Of a stretch of DNA of 64,000 nt, positions 1 through 8,662 are shown in pieces. The position numbers were made by a program, and so were the translations under genes. Every line of letters begins with the position of its first letter. Positions within the stretch are counted from its first letter, which is position 1. This DNA is from Arthrobacter sp. PvP023 (GTDB taxonomy: Bacteria; Actinomycetota; Actinomycetes; Actinomycetales; Micrococcaceae), in NCBI RefSeq assembly GCF_017832975.1, contig NZ_JAFIBI010000001.1:2728001-2792000 (forward strand), in the 5' to 3' direction. The notes beneath the pieces were generated by a model. It was not told where the DNA came from. It ran no database searches and saw nothing but the letters and a program-made list of their open reading frames with translations.

Positions 1-1
1 C

Positions 2-688
2 CGGACGGGCGGCGGCCTGGGGTACGAGGACTATCCGGATTTCGTCGGCATCCAGGCCGCTGACAGCGCCTCGGTTCATGACGCATCCCTCGTGTCCGCC
101 ATCCTCCCGCTGGCCGGGTGCGTGGACAGGCTGAAGAAGGGAATAGACGTCGCGGATATCGGCTGCGGCGCCGGGCACGCCGTCAACCTGATGGCCGAAG
201 CCTTTCCCGCGAGCCGTTTCATGGGCTACGACTTCTTCGAGGACGCGGTGCTCGCCGGGCGGGTGGAAGCCCGGCGGCTGGGACTGCGGAACGTCAGGTT
301 CGAGATCCTGGACGCGGCGGACCTTGACGTCGTGGAGGGGCTGGACCTCATCACCGTTTTCGATGCCATCCATGATCAGGCCCGGCCGGCCAAGGTGCTG
401 CGGAACATCCACAACGCGCTGCGCCCGGACGGCACCTTCCTCATGGCCGACATCAACGCTTCAAGCAACCTGCTCGACAACGTTGAGCTCCCCTGGGGCA
501 CGTTCCTCTACGCAATTTCCACGTTCCACTGCATGTCCGTTTCCCTGGCGCAGGGCGGGGACGGGCTTGGAACGGTGTGGGGCGTCCAGCTGGCCGAGTC
601 CATGGTCCGGGCTGCAGGCTTCGGCACCGTTGAGGTGAAGGAACTCGAGGAGGATCCGTTCAACGCCTACTTCGTGGCCCGCAAGTAG
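2..688 (+). CDS. Class I SAM-dependent methyltransferase, Rv2258c-like, 5'-truncated
   Basis: The reading frame is already open at base 2, so the gene begins outside the window and the GTG at 92 is internal. The visible part holds a Rossmann-type methyltransferase domain with the glycine-rich SAM-binding motif I (VADIGCGAG), an acidic loop ending motif II (GYDFFEDA), and a post-II segment with LDLITVFDAIHD and LRPDGTFLMADI. The sequence before motif I (GLGYEDYPDF...) resembles the linker of Rv2258c-like proteins, which carry an N-terminal winged helix; that part would lie upstream. The methyl acceptor cannot be told from sequence. The gene ends at a TAG about 30 bases before a convergent VOC gene. 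Confidence 0.8.
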   Translation, partial: RTGGGLGYEDYPDFVGIQAADSASVHDASLVSAILPLAGCVDRLKKGIDVADIGCGAGHAVNLMAEAFPASRFMGYDFFEDAVLAGRVEARRLGLRNVRFEILDAADLDVVEGLDLITVFDAIHDQARPAKVLRNIHNALRPDGTFLMADINASSNLLDNVELPWGTFLYAISTFHCMSVSLAQGGDGLGTVWGVQLAESMVRAAGFGTVEVKELEEDPFNAYFVARK

Positions 689-716
689 GCGTTGAACGAC
701 TCAGTTGCCGGTCCCC

Positions 717-1133
717 TTACTGCTGGGGACCGGCGATGTTCACCAGCCAGGCGACGCCGAACCTGTCCGTGCACATTCCGAAGGTGTCGCCCCACGGCGC
801 TTGTTCGAGCGGCACTGTCACGGTGCCGCCGTCGGACAGCTTCTCCCAGTACCCGCGCAGTTCTGCGTCGTCATCGCCGCTGAGGGAAACGGAGAAGTTG
901 TCGCCGGGCGTGTAACTCATGCCGTTGGGTGTATCGGCGCCCATCAGCACCATGCCGGATCCGGTGGTCAGCATGCCGTGCATGATCTTGTCCTGCTCGG
1001 ACGCGTCTTCGCTGGCATGGAACTCACCAAAGGTACTCATTGCCAGTTCGCCTCCAAATACGGACTGGTAAAAATTCATGGCCTCCCGCGCATTGTCCCG
1101 GAAGCCAAGGTAAGGGTTAAGTCTCGTGGTCAT
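717..1133 (-). CDS. VOC superfamily (PhnB/glyoxalase-like) protein
   Basis: This is a 138-residue single-module VOC protein of the PhnB/YjdN type. It has the opening LNPYLGFRDNAREAMNFYQ, FGGELAMSTFGEF and the closing DRFGVAWLVNIAG. These proteins fold as paired beta-alpha-beta-beta-beta units; many members of this subgroup lack a proven enzymatic role. I chose the ATG at 1133 because AGGA lies about 9 bases upstream and homologues start MTTRLNPYL; the open frame runs back to 1211 without a better signal. It is convergent with the methyltransferase and is followed in the same direction by nothing obvious, so it is likely monocistronic. Substrate unknown. Confidence 0.8.
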   Translation of the reverse strand: MTTRLNPYLGFRDNAREAMNFYQSVFGGELAMSTFGEFHASEDASEQDKIMHGMLTTGSGMVLMGADTPNGMSYTPGDNFSVSLSGDDDAELRGYWEKLSDGGTVTVPLEQAPWGDTFGMCTDRFGVAWLVNIAGPQQ

Positions 1134-1262
1134 CTTCAGGTGTCCTCTCGTGCCGGTCGATACCCGGACCACCCGTGGATCCGGTGGCCGCCCGGGCTTG
1201 GAACACTTCATATGTTGCCCCAGTCATGCCGGACTGCATAGGGGCGGCGATGGCCCTCGGCT

Positions 1263-2240
1263 TCAGCTCCAGAGAGCAACGTGAACTTTGGATCCCCGTC
1301 GTTCAAGCCCCCGCGAGCCGCCCGGAGCAACCATGGCGGCTGTTGCATCCGACGTGGTGACGAAGCGCTGCAGTGCCTTTGCCTTGGAGGTTGTCCGGCC
1401 GTGGCTAAGCGTGCTTGCCCACCACAGACCGGAAACTGGAGTTCCGACGACCGGTACGCGCACCAGGACTCCGGTTTGGAGTTCCGCCCGCACAATATGC
1501 CCGACGGCCAGTGTCAATCCCTCTCCCGCCCTGACCGCGGCGAGTGCGTCGGTTTCGCTGCTTAGCCGGATCACTTCGGGCACTACGCCCATCGACGACA
1601 GCCACCGCCCTTCGTCCGTCTCCGCCTGGATGCCGGAGGGGCCGGCGAACCACGGGCGGTCCAGCAGCCGTGCCAGTGGTACCGGCCCGTGCAGCACTGC
1701 GAGGGGATGCGACGCCGCCACCACGAAGACGCGCTGATACCGCAGGAAAGGGACCATCTCCAGTCCAACGTCGGAACCGGGGCCGGCTGGCTGCGCAGGC
1801 CTGGCCCCGAGGGCTATGTCGTAGGCGCGGTCAAGGAGCAGCGACGCTATGTCGGCAGCGGACTCCACTACGACATCGACAGAGGCTCCGGGGACCCGTT
1901 TGGTGAAGAGGTCGAGCAGCCGTCCGGCCGCATGTTCAGCGAACGGAGCTGTTGCGACGATTCTCAGCAACCCCGCATCTGTGGTCGCGTGGGAGACCTC
2001 CCACCGGGCCTGGTCAGCCAGGCCGACGATTTCCTGGGCATAGTCCGCCAGCGCCCGGCCGCCCGCCGTCAGGGCAATGCCTCCCGCAGCACGGACGAAA
2101 AGAGGGTCGCCAAGGTCCCTCCGGAGCGCCGCCAAGGCCGAGGAGACCGCAGGCTCGCTGACGGCCAGGGCCGCCGCGGCAGCGTGAAGCGACCCCAGTC
2201 TGGCCACGAGCGCGAAGGCGCGCAGCTGGCTCAAAGTCAT
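1263..2240 (-). CDS. LysR-type transcriptional regulator, divergent from coxMSL
   Basis: A regulator of about 325 residues with an N-terminal winged helix-turn-helix (LRAFALVARLGSLHAAAAALAVSEPAVSSALAALRRDLG) and a C-terminal periplasmic-binding-protein-like effector domain. It is transcribed away from coxM across a 117-base gap, the classic LysR arrangement, so control of the CO dehydrogenase operon is a reasonable inference. Start choice is uncertain: ATG at 2240 (MTLSQLRAF) matches family N-termini, while a GTG at 2246 is equally poorly supported by Shine-Dalgarno sequence. The last 20 residues (GGSRGLERRGSK...) extend past the usual family end and look unstructured. The effector is unknown. 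Confidence 0.85.
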   Translation of the reverse strand: MTLSQLRAFALVARLGSLHAAAAALAVSEPAVSSALAALRRDLGDPLFVRAAGGIALTAGGRALADYAQEIVGLADQARWEVSHATTDAGLLRIVATAPFAEHAAGRLLDLFTKRVPGASVDVVVESAADIASLLLDRAYDIALGARPAQPAGPGSDVGLEMVPFLRYQRVFVVAASHPLAVLHGPVPLARLLDRPWFAGPSGIQAETDEGRWLSSMGVVPEVIRLSSETDALAAVRAGEGLTLAVGHIVRAELQTGVLVRVPVVGTPVSGLWWASTLSHGRTTSKAKALQRFVTTSDATAAMVAPGGSRGLERRGSKVHVALWS

Positions 2241-2251
2241 CGACACGGCTT

Positions 2252-2281
2252 CATAACCCTTCGCTTATGACGATATTGACA
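2252..2281. promoter_or_regulatory. Candidate LysR operator and coxM promoter -35 element
   Basis: The LysR/coxM intergenic gap contains the inverted repeat CATAA-N8-TTATG (2252-2269), in the right place and of the size expected for a LysR box. It is followed by TTGACA at 2276-2281, a consensus -35 element reading toward coxM. A convincing -10 at 17 bases is not visible; TAACCT lies further down at 2305. The arrangement fits a regulator bound just upstream of the coxM RNA polymerase site, but this is inference. Confidence 0.45.
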
Positions 2282-2357
2282 CTCCACTCAGGCCGGGGCA
2301 AGACTAACCTCAAATCGGCGTCTTACATGTGCGGCGCCATGGAGTGAGGTAGGGACA

Positions 2358-3236
2358 ATGCAGATTCCGGCTCCTTTTGATTACGTGCGGGCCAGCACGG
2401 TGAACGATGCCCTTGAACTTCTTGCACGCCACGGCCCCGAGTCCCGGGTGATAGCCGGCGGGCACAGCCTGCTGCCCATGATGAAACTCCGCCTGGCCCG
2501 TCCCGAATGGCTGATTGACATCAACGACCTGTTCGAGCTCGACTTCATCCTTCTCGACGGGGATCACCTGCGGGTGGGCGCGCTGACTCGCCATACGGCC
2601 CTCTTGGAATCAGCCGAAGTGGCCCGCCTCTTCCCGATCATTTCGGACGCCGAAGCGGTCATCGCGGATCCTGTGGTTCGCAACCGCGGGACTATTGGCG
2701 GTTCCCTGTGCCAAGCCGACCCGGCCGAAGATCTTTCCACGGTCTGCGACGTCCTGCGTGCTGTGGCTGTGGTCCGCGGTCCCGGCGGCGAACGCCTCGT
2801 CGACATGAAGGAGTTCCACCGCGGCCCCTATGAAACGGCGGTGGCACCAGACGAGTTGCTGTGCGAAGTCCGGTTCCCCGTTCGTCCGAGCTCGGGAAGC
2901 GCCTACGAAAAAGTGGAACGCCGGGTTGGCGACTGGGCCGTCGCCGCAGCCGGGGCGGCCGTCTCGCTGGCGGACGACGGTAGCGTCGATGCCGCGGCCA
3001 TAGGTCTCACGGCACTGGGCCTCGACGGAACCGTCGAGGAAGCCGCGGCCGTGCTCCTTGGACAGCAACCCCGCGAGGAGCTGTTCGTCGAGGCCGGCCG
3101 GCTGGCAGCCATTGCGTGTGATCCCGTCGCGGACCAGCGCGGACAGATCGACTACAAACGGCATCTGGCCGACGAGCTCACCCGCAGGGTCCTGCGGCTG
3201 GCGTGCGCCCGGGCTGCCGGAACACAGGAAGGTTGA
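2358..3236 (+). CDS. coxM: Aerobic CO dehydrogenase, FAD-binding medium subunit
   Basis: At 292 residues this has the usual CoxM size. The N-terminal FAD-binding fold is marked by VIAGGHSLLPMMKLR (around residues 34-49) and NRGTIGGSLCQADPAEDL (around 114-131), the two loops that hold FAD in the xanthine-oxidase family; the C-terminal CO_deh_flav_C domain follows. The subunit passes electrons from the CoxS iron-sulfur clusters to FAD and on to the quinone pool. The ATG at 2358 follows GAGGTAGGGACA. The next gene, coxS, starts 5 bases after the stop, so translation is likely coupled. Order M-S-L is that of form I CO dehydrogenase operons. Confidence 0.93.
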   Translation: MQIPAPFDYVRASTVNDALELLARHGPESRVIAGGHSLLPMMKLRLARPEWLIDINDLFELDFILLDGDHLRVGALTRHTALLESAEVARLFPIISDAEAVIADPVVRNRGTIGGSLCQADPAEDLSTVCDVLRAVAVVRGPGGERLVDMKEFHRGPYETAVAPDELLCEVRFPVRPSSGSAYEKVERRVGDWAVAAAGAAVSLADDGSVDAAAIGLTALGLDGTVEEAAAVLLGQQPREELFVEAGRLAAIACDPVADQRGQIDYKRHLADELTRRVLRLACARAAGTQEG

Positions 3237-3241
3237 GCTCC

Positions 3242-3793
3242 ATGCAGATCAGCATGACCGTGAACGGAAACGAAGTAGCCTCCGACATCGAACCGCGGGT
3301 GCTGCTGGTTCATTACATCCGCGAAGTCCTTGGCCTCACGGGCACACACTGGGGGTGCGACACCACCAACTGCGGAACGTGCGTGGTCCTGATGGACGGC
3401 CAGCCCGTGAAGTCCTGCACCGTGCTTGCGGCGATGGCGGCCGGGCACGATATCCGCACCGTTGAAGGACTCGCCACGGCAGGCACTCTCGATCCGGTTC
3501 AGCAGGGATTCATGGAGGAGCACGGGCTGCAGTGCGGCTTCTGCACCCCCGGCATGATGCTCACGGCCCGTGCCTTGCTGGACAAGAACCCGCATCCGGA
3601 CGACACCGAGATCCGGAAGGCCATTTCCGGGCAGATCTGCCGCTGCACCGGATATGCCACCATCGTCCGCTCAGTGCAGTGGGCTGCAGCCCACCCGGCA
3701 GGGGCGGCCGCTGACGTTGCAGCACCAGACGAAGTCATCGAGGGTACGGACACGGCGGTCCCGGACGTCGCAGACACAGAGGTGAAGGCATGA
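3242..3793 (+). CDS. coxS: Aerobic CO dehydrogenase, 2x[2Fe-2S] small subunit
   Basis: A 183-residue iron-sulfur subunit. The N-terminal plant-type ferredoxin domain carries the first cluster motif in [22 protein letters not shown], and the helical C-terminal domain carries the second as CGFCTPGMM and CRCTGY. The start at ATG 3242 is preceded by AGGAAGG at the end of coxM; an open frame back to 3203 lies inside coxM and is unlikely to be used. The C-terminal extension ([19 protein letters not shown]...) is acidic, longer than in minimal CoxS proteins and probably disordered. The stop overlaps the coxL start (ATGA). Confidence 0.93.
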   Translation: MQISMTVNGNEVASDIEPRVLLVHYIREVLGLTGTHWGCDTTNCGTCVVLMDGQPVKSCTVLAAMAAGHDIRTVEGLATAGTLDPVQQGFMEEHGLQCGFCTPGMMLTARALLDKNPHPDDTEIRKAISGQICRCTGYATIVRSVQWAAAHPAGAAADVAAPDEVIEGTDTAVPDVADTEVKA

Positions 3794-6183
3794 CTGTCAT
3801 CCACGATCGGCCCGGCAACCCGGCGGCCGGTGACGCCGACCGCCCGATCGGTTACGGGCGCATCCAGCGCAAGGAAGACCCCCGGTTTGTCCGTGGGAAG
3901 GGCCACTACGTCGACGACATTGTGCTGCCGGGCATGCTGCACGGCGCCATCCTGCGCGCCCCGGTTGCCCATGCGCGGCTGGTCTCGATCGACACCACCA
4001 ATGCGTTGGCCCACCCGAAAGTGCTCGCCGTGATCACCGGCAAGGACCTGCTGGCGCTCAACCTCGCGTGGGCGCCCACGCTTTCAGCGGATGTGCAGGC
4101 CGTGCTCGTGACCGACAAGGTGCGCTTCCAGGGGCAGGAGGTCGCTTTCGTCGTCGCGGAGAACCGCTACGCCGCCCGCGACGCCTTGGAACTGATCGAC
4201 GTCGAATATGACCTGCTCCCTCCGGTGATCGATGCGCGCAAAGCCCTGGACCCGGACGCCCCCCTGATCCGGGATGATCTCGAAGGCCGGACGGACAACC
4301 GGATCTTCGACTGGGAGATGGGCGATGAGGCGGAAACCGAGGCGGTATTCGCCGCAGCCGACGTCGTCGTGGCACAGGAGGTCGTCTACCCCCGAGTGCA
4401 CCCGGCACCCATGGAGACCTGCGGCGCCGTCGCGGACTTCGATGCCGTCTCCGGAAAGCTGACGCTCTATGAGACGACCCAGGCCCCGCACGCGCACCGC
4501 ACCCTGTTCGCGATTGTGGCCGGCATCCCCGAACACAAGATCCGTATTGTCTCCCCCGATATCGGCGGCGGGTTCGGTAACAAGGTGGGCATCTATCCCG
4601 GCTACATCCTCGCCGTTGTCGGATCGATCGTCACCGGCAAGCCGGTAAAGTGGGTGGAGGACCGCTCGGAAAACCTGATGTCGACGTCGTTCGCGCGGGA
4701 CTACATCATGCAGGGCGAGATCGCCGCCACCAAAGACGGCAAGATCCTCGCTCTCAGGACCAGCGTGCTGGCCGATCACGGCGCGTTCAACGCCACCGCG
4801 CAGCCCACCAAGAACCCCGCCGGCTTCTTCTCGATCTTCACTGGCAGCTACGACCTGAAGGCCGCGTTCTGCAAGGTCAGGGGCGTCTACACCAACAAGG
4901 CTCCGGGCGGCGTTGCCTACGCGTGCTCGTTCCGGGTGACGGAAGCCGTCTACCTGGTGGAGCGGATGGTGGACATCCTGGCCCGGAAGCTGGACATGGA
5001 CCCGGCGGAACTCCGGCTGAAGAACTTCATCAGGCCCGAACAGTTCCCGTACGCGAACAAGACCGGCTGGGTCTATGACTCAGGCAACTATGAAGAGGCC
5101 ATGCGGCTGTCGATGAAGATGGCCGGCTACGAGGAGCTCCGGCGAGAACAGGCCGAAAAACGCGAACGTGGCGAACTCATGGGCATCGGCGTCGCGTTCT
5201 TCACCGAAGTCGTGGGAGCCGGCCCGCGCAAGCACTTCGACATTGTGGGCCTGGGCATGGCCGACGGCGCTGAGTTGCGCGTCCACCCCACCGGCAAGGC
5301 CGTTGTGCGGCTTTCCGTCCAGAGCCAGGGGCAGGGCCACGAGACCACGTTCGCGCAGATCGTCGCGGAAGAGCTCGGCATTCCGCCGGAGAACATTGAC
5401 GTCGTCCACGGCGACACGGACCAGACGCCCTTCGGCCTGGGCACCTACGGGAGCCGGTCGACGCCGGTCAGCGGTGGCGCGGTGGCCCTCGTTGCGCGGA
5501 AGGTCCGCGAAAAGGCGAAGCTCATCGCCGCCGCCATGCTCGAAACCCGTCCCGAAGACCTCGAGTGGGAGAAGGGCCGCTGGTTCGTCAAGGGCGATCC
5601 CGGCGCCGGAAAGACCATCGAGGAAATCGCCATGGCCGCACACGGCACCATGACCCTCCCCGAGGGCATCGACGGCAACCTCGACGCCGAGGTCACCTAC
5701 GACCCGCCGAACCTGACGTTCCCCTTCGGCGCCTACATCTGCGTAGTGGACATAGATGCGGGTACAGGCCACGTCAAGGTGCGGCGTTTCATCGCGGTGG
5801 ATGACTGCGGGACCCGGATCAACCCGATGATTATCGAAGGCCAGGTGCACGGCGGCCTGACCGACGGCGTCGGCATGGCCCTCATGGAAATCATTGAGTT
5901 CGACGAGGCAGGCAACTGCCTGGGCGGCTCCTTTATGGACTACCTGATCCCCACGGCGATGGAGGTACCGGACTGGGAGACCGGATTTACAGTGACGCCG
6001 TCACCGCACCACCCCATCGGCGCCAAGGGCATCGGAGAGTCCGCCACAGTCGGCTCGCCCCCGGCCATCGTGAACGCGATCGTCGACGCTCTGGCACCTT
6101 TCGGGGTGGTCCACATGGACATGCCGTGCACGCCGGCCCGGGTATGGGAGGCCATGCAGGGCCGGCCAAGGCCACCGATCTGA
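3790..6183 (+). CDS. coxL: Form I aerobic CO dehydrogenase, molybdenum large subunit
   Basis: This 797-residue protein binds the Mo-Cu active site with molybdopterin cytosine dinucleotide and oxidises CO to CO2. The active-site loop reads AYACSFR at residues 376-382, matching the form I signature AYxCSFR; Cys379 would ligate copper. The C-terminal [14 protein letters not shown] carries the conserved catalytic glutamate (Glu750). Length, the N-terminal [16 protein letters not shown] segment and the order coxM-S-L all agree with genuine CO dehydrogenases rather than the form II paralogues of uncertain substrate. It starts inside the coxS stop (ATGA) and is followed after one base by an XdhC-like maturation gene. 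Confidence 0.95.
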   Translation: MTVIHDRPGNPAAGDADRPIGYGRIQRKEDPRFVRGKGHYVDDIVLPGMLHGAILRAPVAHARLVSIDTTNALAHPKVLAVITGKDLLALNLAWAPTLSADVQAVLVTDKVRFQGQEVAFVVAENRYAARDALELIDVEYDLLPPVIDARKALDPDAPLIRDDLEGRTDNRIFDWEMGDEAETEAVFAAADVVVAQEVVYPRVHPAPMETCGAVADFDAVSGKLTLYETTQAPHAHRTLFAIVAGIPEHKIRIVSPDIGGGFGNKVGIYPGYILAVVGSIVTGKPVKWVEDRSENLMSTSFARDYIMQGEIAATKDGKILALRTSVLADHGAFNATAQPTKNPAGFFSIFTGSYDLKAAFCKVRGVYTNKAPGGVAYACSFRVTEAVYLVERMVDILARKLDMDPAELRLKNFIRPEQFPYANKTGWVYDSGNYEEAMRLSMKMAGYEELRREQAEKRERGELMGIGVAFFTEVVGAGPRKHFDIVGLGMADGAELRVHPTGKAVVRLSVQSQGQGHETTFAQIVAEELGIPPENIDVVHGDTDQTPFGLGTYGSRSTPVSGGAVALVARKVREKAKLIAAAMLETRPEDLEWEKGRWFVKGDPGAGKTIEEIAMAAHGTMTLPEGIDGNLDAEVTYDPPNLTFPFGAYICVVDIDAGTGHVKVRRFIAVDDCGTRINPMIIEGQVHGGLTDGVGMALMEIIEFDEAGNCLGGSFMDYLIPTAMEVPDWETGFTVTPSPHHPIGAKGIGESATVGSPPAIVNAIVDALAPFGVVHMDMPCTPARVWEAMQGRPRPPI

Positions 6184-6184
6184 C

Positions 6185-7090
6185 ATGCAGGCCACGGGAG
6201 AAACCCTCGCGGCAAGGGCAACGGAACTCATCAGCCGCCGGGAGCCGTTCGTACGTGCCACGGTGGTGCGGGCGCAGCGGCCCACGAGTGCACACGCCGG
6301 TGACACCGCCCTGATCCTGTCCACCGGGGAAATGAATGGCTTCGTGGGCGGAAACTGCGTCGAAGCCTCCGTGCGGGAATACAGCCTGAAGGCACTCGCA
6401 GCCCAGGAGCCGTTGTTGCTCCGCGTTGTGCCCGGCGAGCCGTCGCACCGGAGCGAGGAAGGCGCCGTCGAGGTGTCAAACCCCTGCCTCAGCGGAGGAA
6501 CGGTGGAAATCTTCCTCGAGCCGCATATCCCGGCGCCGCGGGTCCTGGTGGTCGGCACCACCCCGGTGGCCCAGGCCCTGGCTTCACTCGGAGCCGGAGT
6601 CGGCCTGCAGATGGAACTGACCGACGGGCAGGCGGCCGACCCCCGGCCCGACGACGCCGCCCTGATCGTCGCCTCCCACGGCAGGGAGGAAGAAGGTGCG
6701 CTGGAAGGCGCACTGCGTGCCGGGGTGCCCTACGTCGCGCTGGTTGCCAGCGAGGTGCGGGGCGCCGCCGTCCTGGCATCCCTGGACGTGGACGAATCTT
6801 TGCGCTCCCGTGTGTTCAGCCCGGCAGGGTTGGACCTGGGAGCCCGCACCCCGGGCGAGATCGCCGTGTCCATCCTCGCGCAGCTCATTGCCGAACGGGC
6901 CAAGGGACGGCACCCTGCGGCTGGACAAAGCGCACCGGCGACGGCCATTGACCCTGTGTGCGGGATGACTGTGGCCGCTGTCGAGTCAACGCTGCACCTC
7001 GAGCACGGCGGCACCACCATCTACTTCTGTTCCCGGGGATGCTACGAGGCATTCCGCAAGGATCCGGAACGCTATGACGCCTCCCGCTGA
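6185..7090 (+). CDS. XdhC/CoxI-like cofactor maturation protein with C-terminal YHS domain
   Basis: Residues 1 to about 110 match the XdhC/CoxI N-terminal domain (GFVGGNCVEASVREY, then NPCLSGGTVEIFLEP). A Rossmann-like XdhC C-domain follows (RVLVVGTTPVAQALASLG through FSPAGLDLGARTPGEIAVSILAQLIAERA). After a short linker, residues about 257-301 form a YHS domain: DPVCGMTV, then a cysteine pair in FCSRGCYEAF. XdhC proteins bind and protect molybdenum cofactor before insertion into the apoenzyme; YHS domains are short cysteine modules found in heavy-metal and copper-handling proteins. The fusion inside a CO dehydrogenase operon suggests help with Mo-Cu site assembly, which is inference. It starts one base after coxL. 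Confidence 0.85.
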   Translation: MQATGETLAARATELISRREPFVRATVVRAQRPTSAHAGDTALILSTGEMNGFVGGNCVEASVREYSLKALAAQEPLLLRVVPGEPSHRSEEGAVEVSNPCLSGGTVEIFLEPHIPAPRVLVVGTTPVAQALASLGAGVGLQMELTDGQAADPRPDDAALIVASHGREEEGALEGALRAGVPYVALVASEVRGAAVLASLDVDESLRSRVFSPAGLDLGARTPGEIAVSILAQLIAERAKGRHPAAGQSAPATAIDPVCGMTVAAVESTLHLEHGGTTIYFCSRGCYEAFRKDPERYDASR

Positions 7091-7742
7091 AGCCCAGCCG
7101 CGTCATGGACGCAGCCCTGACCCGCTGACACCCGGCCGTCCAACAGGAAAGCCCCGGATTGCCGGGCTGGTCCTGGCCGCGGGCGGATCCCGCCGGCTGG
7201 GACGCCCCAAGCAGCTCCTCCCCTACGGAGACGGAGTGCTGCTCGACGCCGTGCTGGCCACCGCCCGGGCCTGCGGCTTCGCCCAACTGGTGTTGGCCGT
7301 GGGCGGCTCGAGCGAAGAGGTGCTGAAAGGCGTGAACACGGCTGGCTGCGATGTCGCCGTCAACCCGGACTTCGGCACCGGGTGTGGATCGTCGATAGCC
7401 GCCGCCCTGCCGGTGCTTCATTCCGACACTGATGTGGTGGTCCTGTTGCTCGGCGACCAGCCGGGGGTCATGGCCCGGAACGTGCACAGGCTGCTGGCGG
7501 GACGCGGGCACGCCGAAATCGCCGTCTGCCGCTACGACGACGGCATCGGCCATCCGTTTGCGTTCGCCCGTTCCGCCCTGCCCGCGCTCGCCGGACTGCA
7601 CGGCGACAAGGCGGTGTGGAAGTTGCTCGAGGAGCGCGCATCAGAGGTAACGGAGGTGGCCGTGCCCGGCGCCATTCCCCTGGACATCAACACCGACGAT
7701 GATTACGAACGGGTTCTCAACGCGCTTCGGGGCGCACCGTGA
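7074..7742 (+). CDS. MobA/MocA-like molybdenum cofactor nucleotidyltransferase
   Basis: A 222-residue NTP-transferase-fold protein. The nucleotide-binding signature VLAAGGSRRLGRPKQLLPYG sits near residue 34, and LLLGDQPGVM provides the metal-binding aspartate region, as in MocA/MobA-like enzymes that attach CMP or GMP to molybdopterin. CO dehydrogenase uses the cytosine dinucleotide form, so a CTP-dependent MocA role fits the context. The gene starts 17 bases inside the YHS-domain gene, and its first 25 or so residues are Pro/Arg-rich and lie before the fold. Its stop overlaps the coxD GTG start (GTGA). Confidence 0.85.
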   Translation: MTPPAEAQPRHGRSPDPLTPGRPTGKPRIAGLVLAAGGSRRLGRPKQLLPYGDGVLLDAVLATARACGFAQLVLAVGGSSEEVLKGVNTAGCDVAVNPDFGTGCGSSIAAALPVLHSDTDVVVLLLGDQPGVMARNVHRLLAGRGHAEIAVCRYDDGIGHPFAFARSALPALAGLHGDKAVWKLLEERASEVTEVAVPGAIPLDINTDDDYERVLNALRGAP

Positions 7743-8662
7743 GCAACGCTGCGCGCAGTGGCGCGGAAGAAGATGTGCAGCAGCTGGTTCCGGACGTTCC
7801 ATCGCTAATGGCTGCACTTGACGACGGCGACTACCTCGCCGACGTCGGACTGGCCACGGCGTTGTTCCTGGCTGTGCGTTTGCCCCAGCCCATCCTGCTG
7901 GAAGGCGAAGCGGGGGTGGGCAAGACCGAGGCTGCGAAGGCGCTGTCCCGTGTGCTCAACACACCCCTGTTCCGGCTGCAGTGCTACGAGGGGATTGACG
8001 CGGGTGAAGCGCTTTATGAATGGAACCACCAGCGCCAGCTGCTCGGTATCCGGCTGGCAGAGGTCCGGGATGCAGCCCTGAACGAGTCGGACCTCTTCGG
8101 GCCGCAGTACCTGCTGCGCCGGCCGCTGCTGCAGGCGATCGAGCATCCCGGACCGCGCCCGGCCGTGCTGCTGCTGGACGAGATCGACAGGGCTGACGCC
8201 GAATTCGAGGCGTTCACCTTCGAACTGCTGGCAGAGGCCGCTGTGACCATCCCGGAACTGGGCACCATCCGGGCCACGCATCCGCCGGTTGTGGTCCTCA
8301 CGTCCAACCGGACGAGGGACCTGCATGACGCGCTCACGCGCCGCTGCCTCTATCACTGGATCGACTATCCCGCGCCCGCGCGGATTGCCGAGATCGTGCG
8401 TCGCCGTGTCCCCGGAAGCGCCGGTCCCCTGGCTCAGGAGGCAGCGTCCGCCATCACGAAGATGCGGTCACTGGACATGGCCAAGCCGCCCGGGATCGCC
8501 GAAGCGATCGACTGGGTATCCGCTTTGTCGGTGCTCGGCATCACGCACATCGATGCGCCCACCGTGGAGAAGACCTGGGGCTCGATCGTCAAGAACCGGG
8601 ACGACCTTGAGCTCGTGGGATCGCGTGGCGCGGCCTGGCTGGTCGGGGACGGCCATGGCTGA
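7739..8662 (+). CDS. coxD: MoxR-type AAA+ ATPase of CO dehydrogenase maturation
   Basis: A 307-residue AAA+ protein. Walker A (GEAGVGKTEAAK) lies near residue 57, Walker B (VLLLDEIDRAD) near 141, sensor 1 in LTSNRTRDLHDALTRRC, and a C-terminal lid follows. CoxD-type MoxR ATPases are chaperone-like and are required for building the [CuSMoO2] site of CO dehydrogenase. The GTG at 7739 overlaps the preceding stop by four bases, and the 3' end overlaps the coxE start by eight, which fits the expected CoxD-CoxE partnership. Confidence 0.92.
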   Translation: MSNAARSGAEEDVQQLVPDVPSLMAALDDGDYLADVGLATALFLAVRLPQPILLEGEAGVGKTEAAKALSRVLNTPLFRLQCYEGIDAGEALYEWNHQRQLLGIRLAEVRDAALNESDLFGPQYLLRRPLLQAIEHPGPRPAVLLLDEIDRADAEFEAFTFELLAEAAVTIPELGTIRATHPPVVVLTSNRTRDLHDALTRRCLYHWIDYPAPARIAEIVRRRVPGSAGPLAQEAASAITKMRSLDMAKPPGIAEAIDWVSALSVLGITHIDAPTVEKTWGSIVKNRDDLELVGSRGAAWLVGDGHG

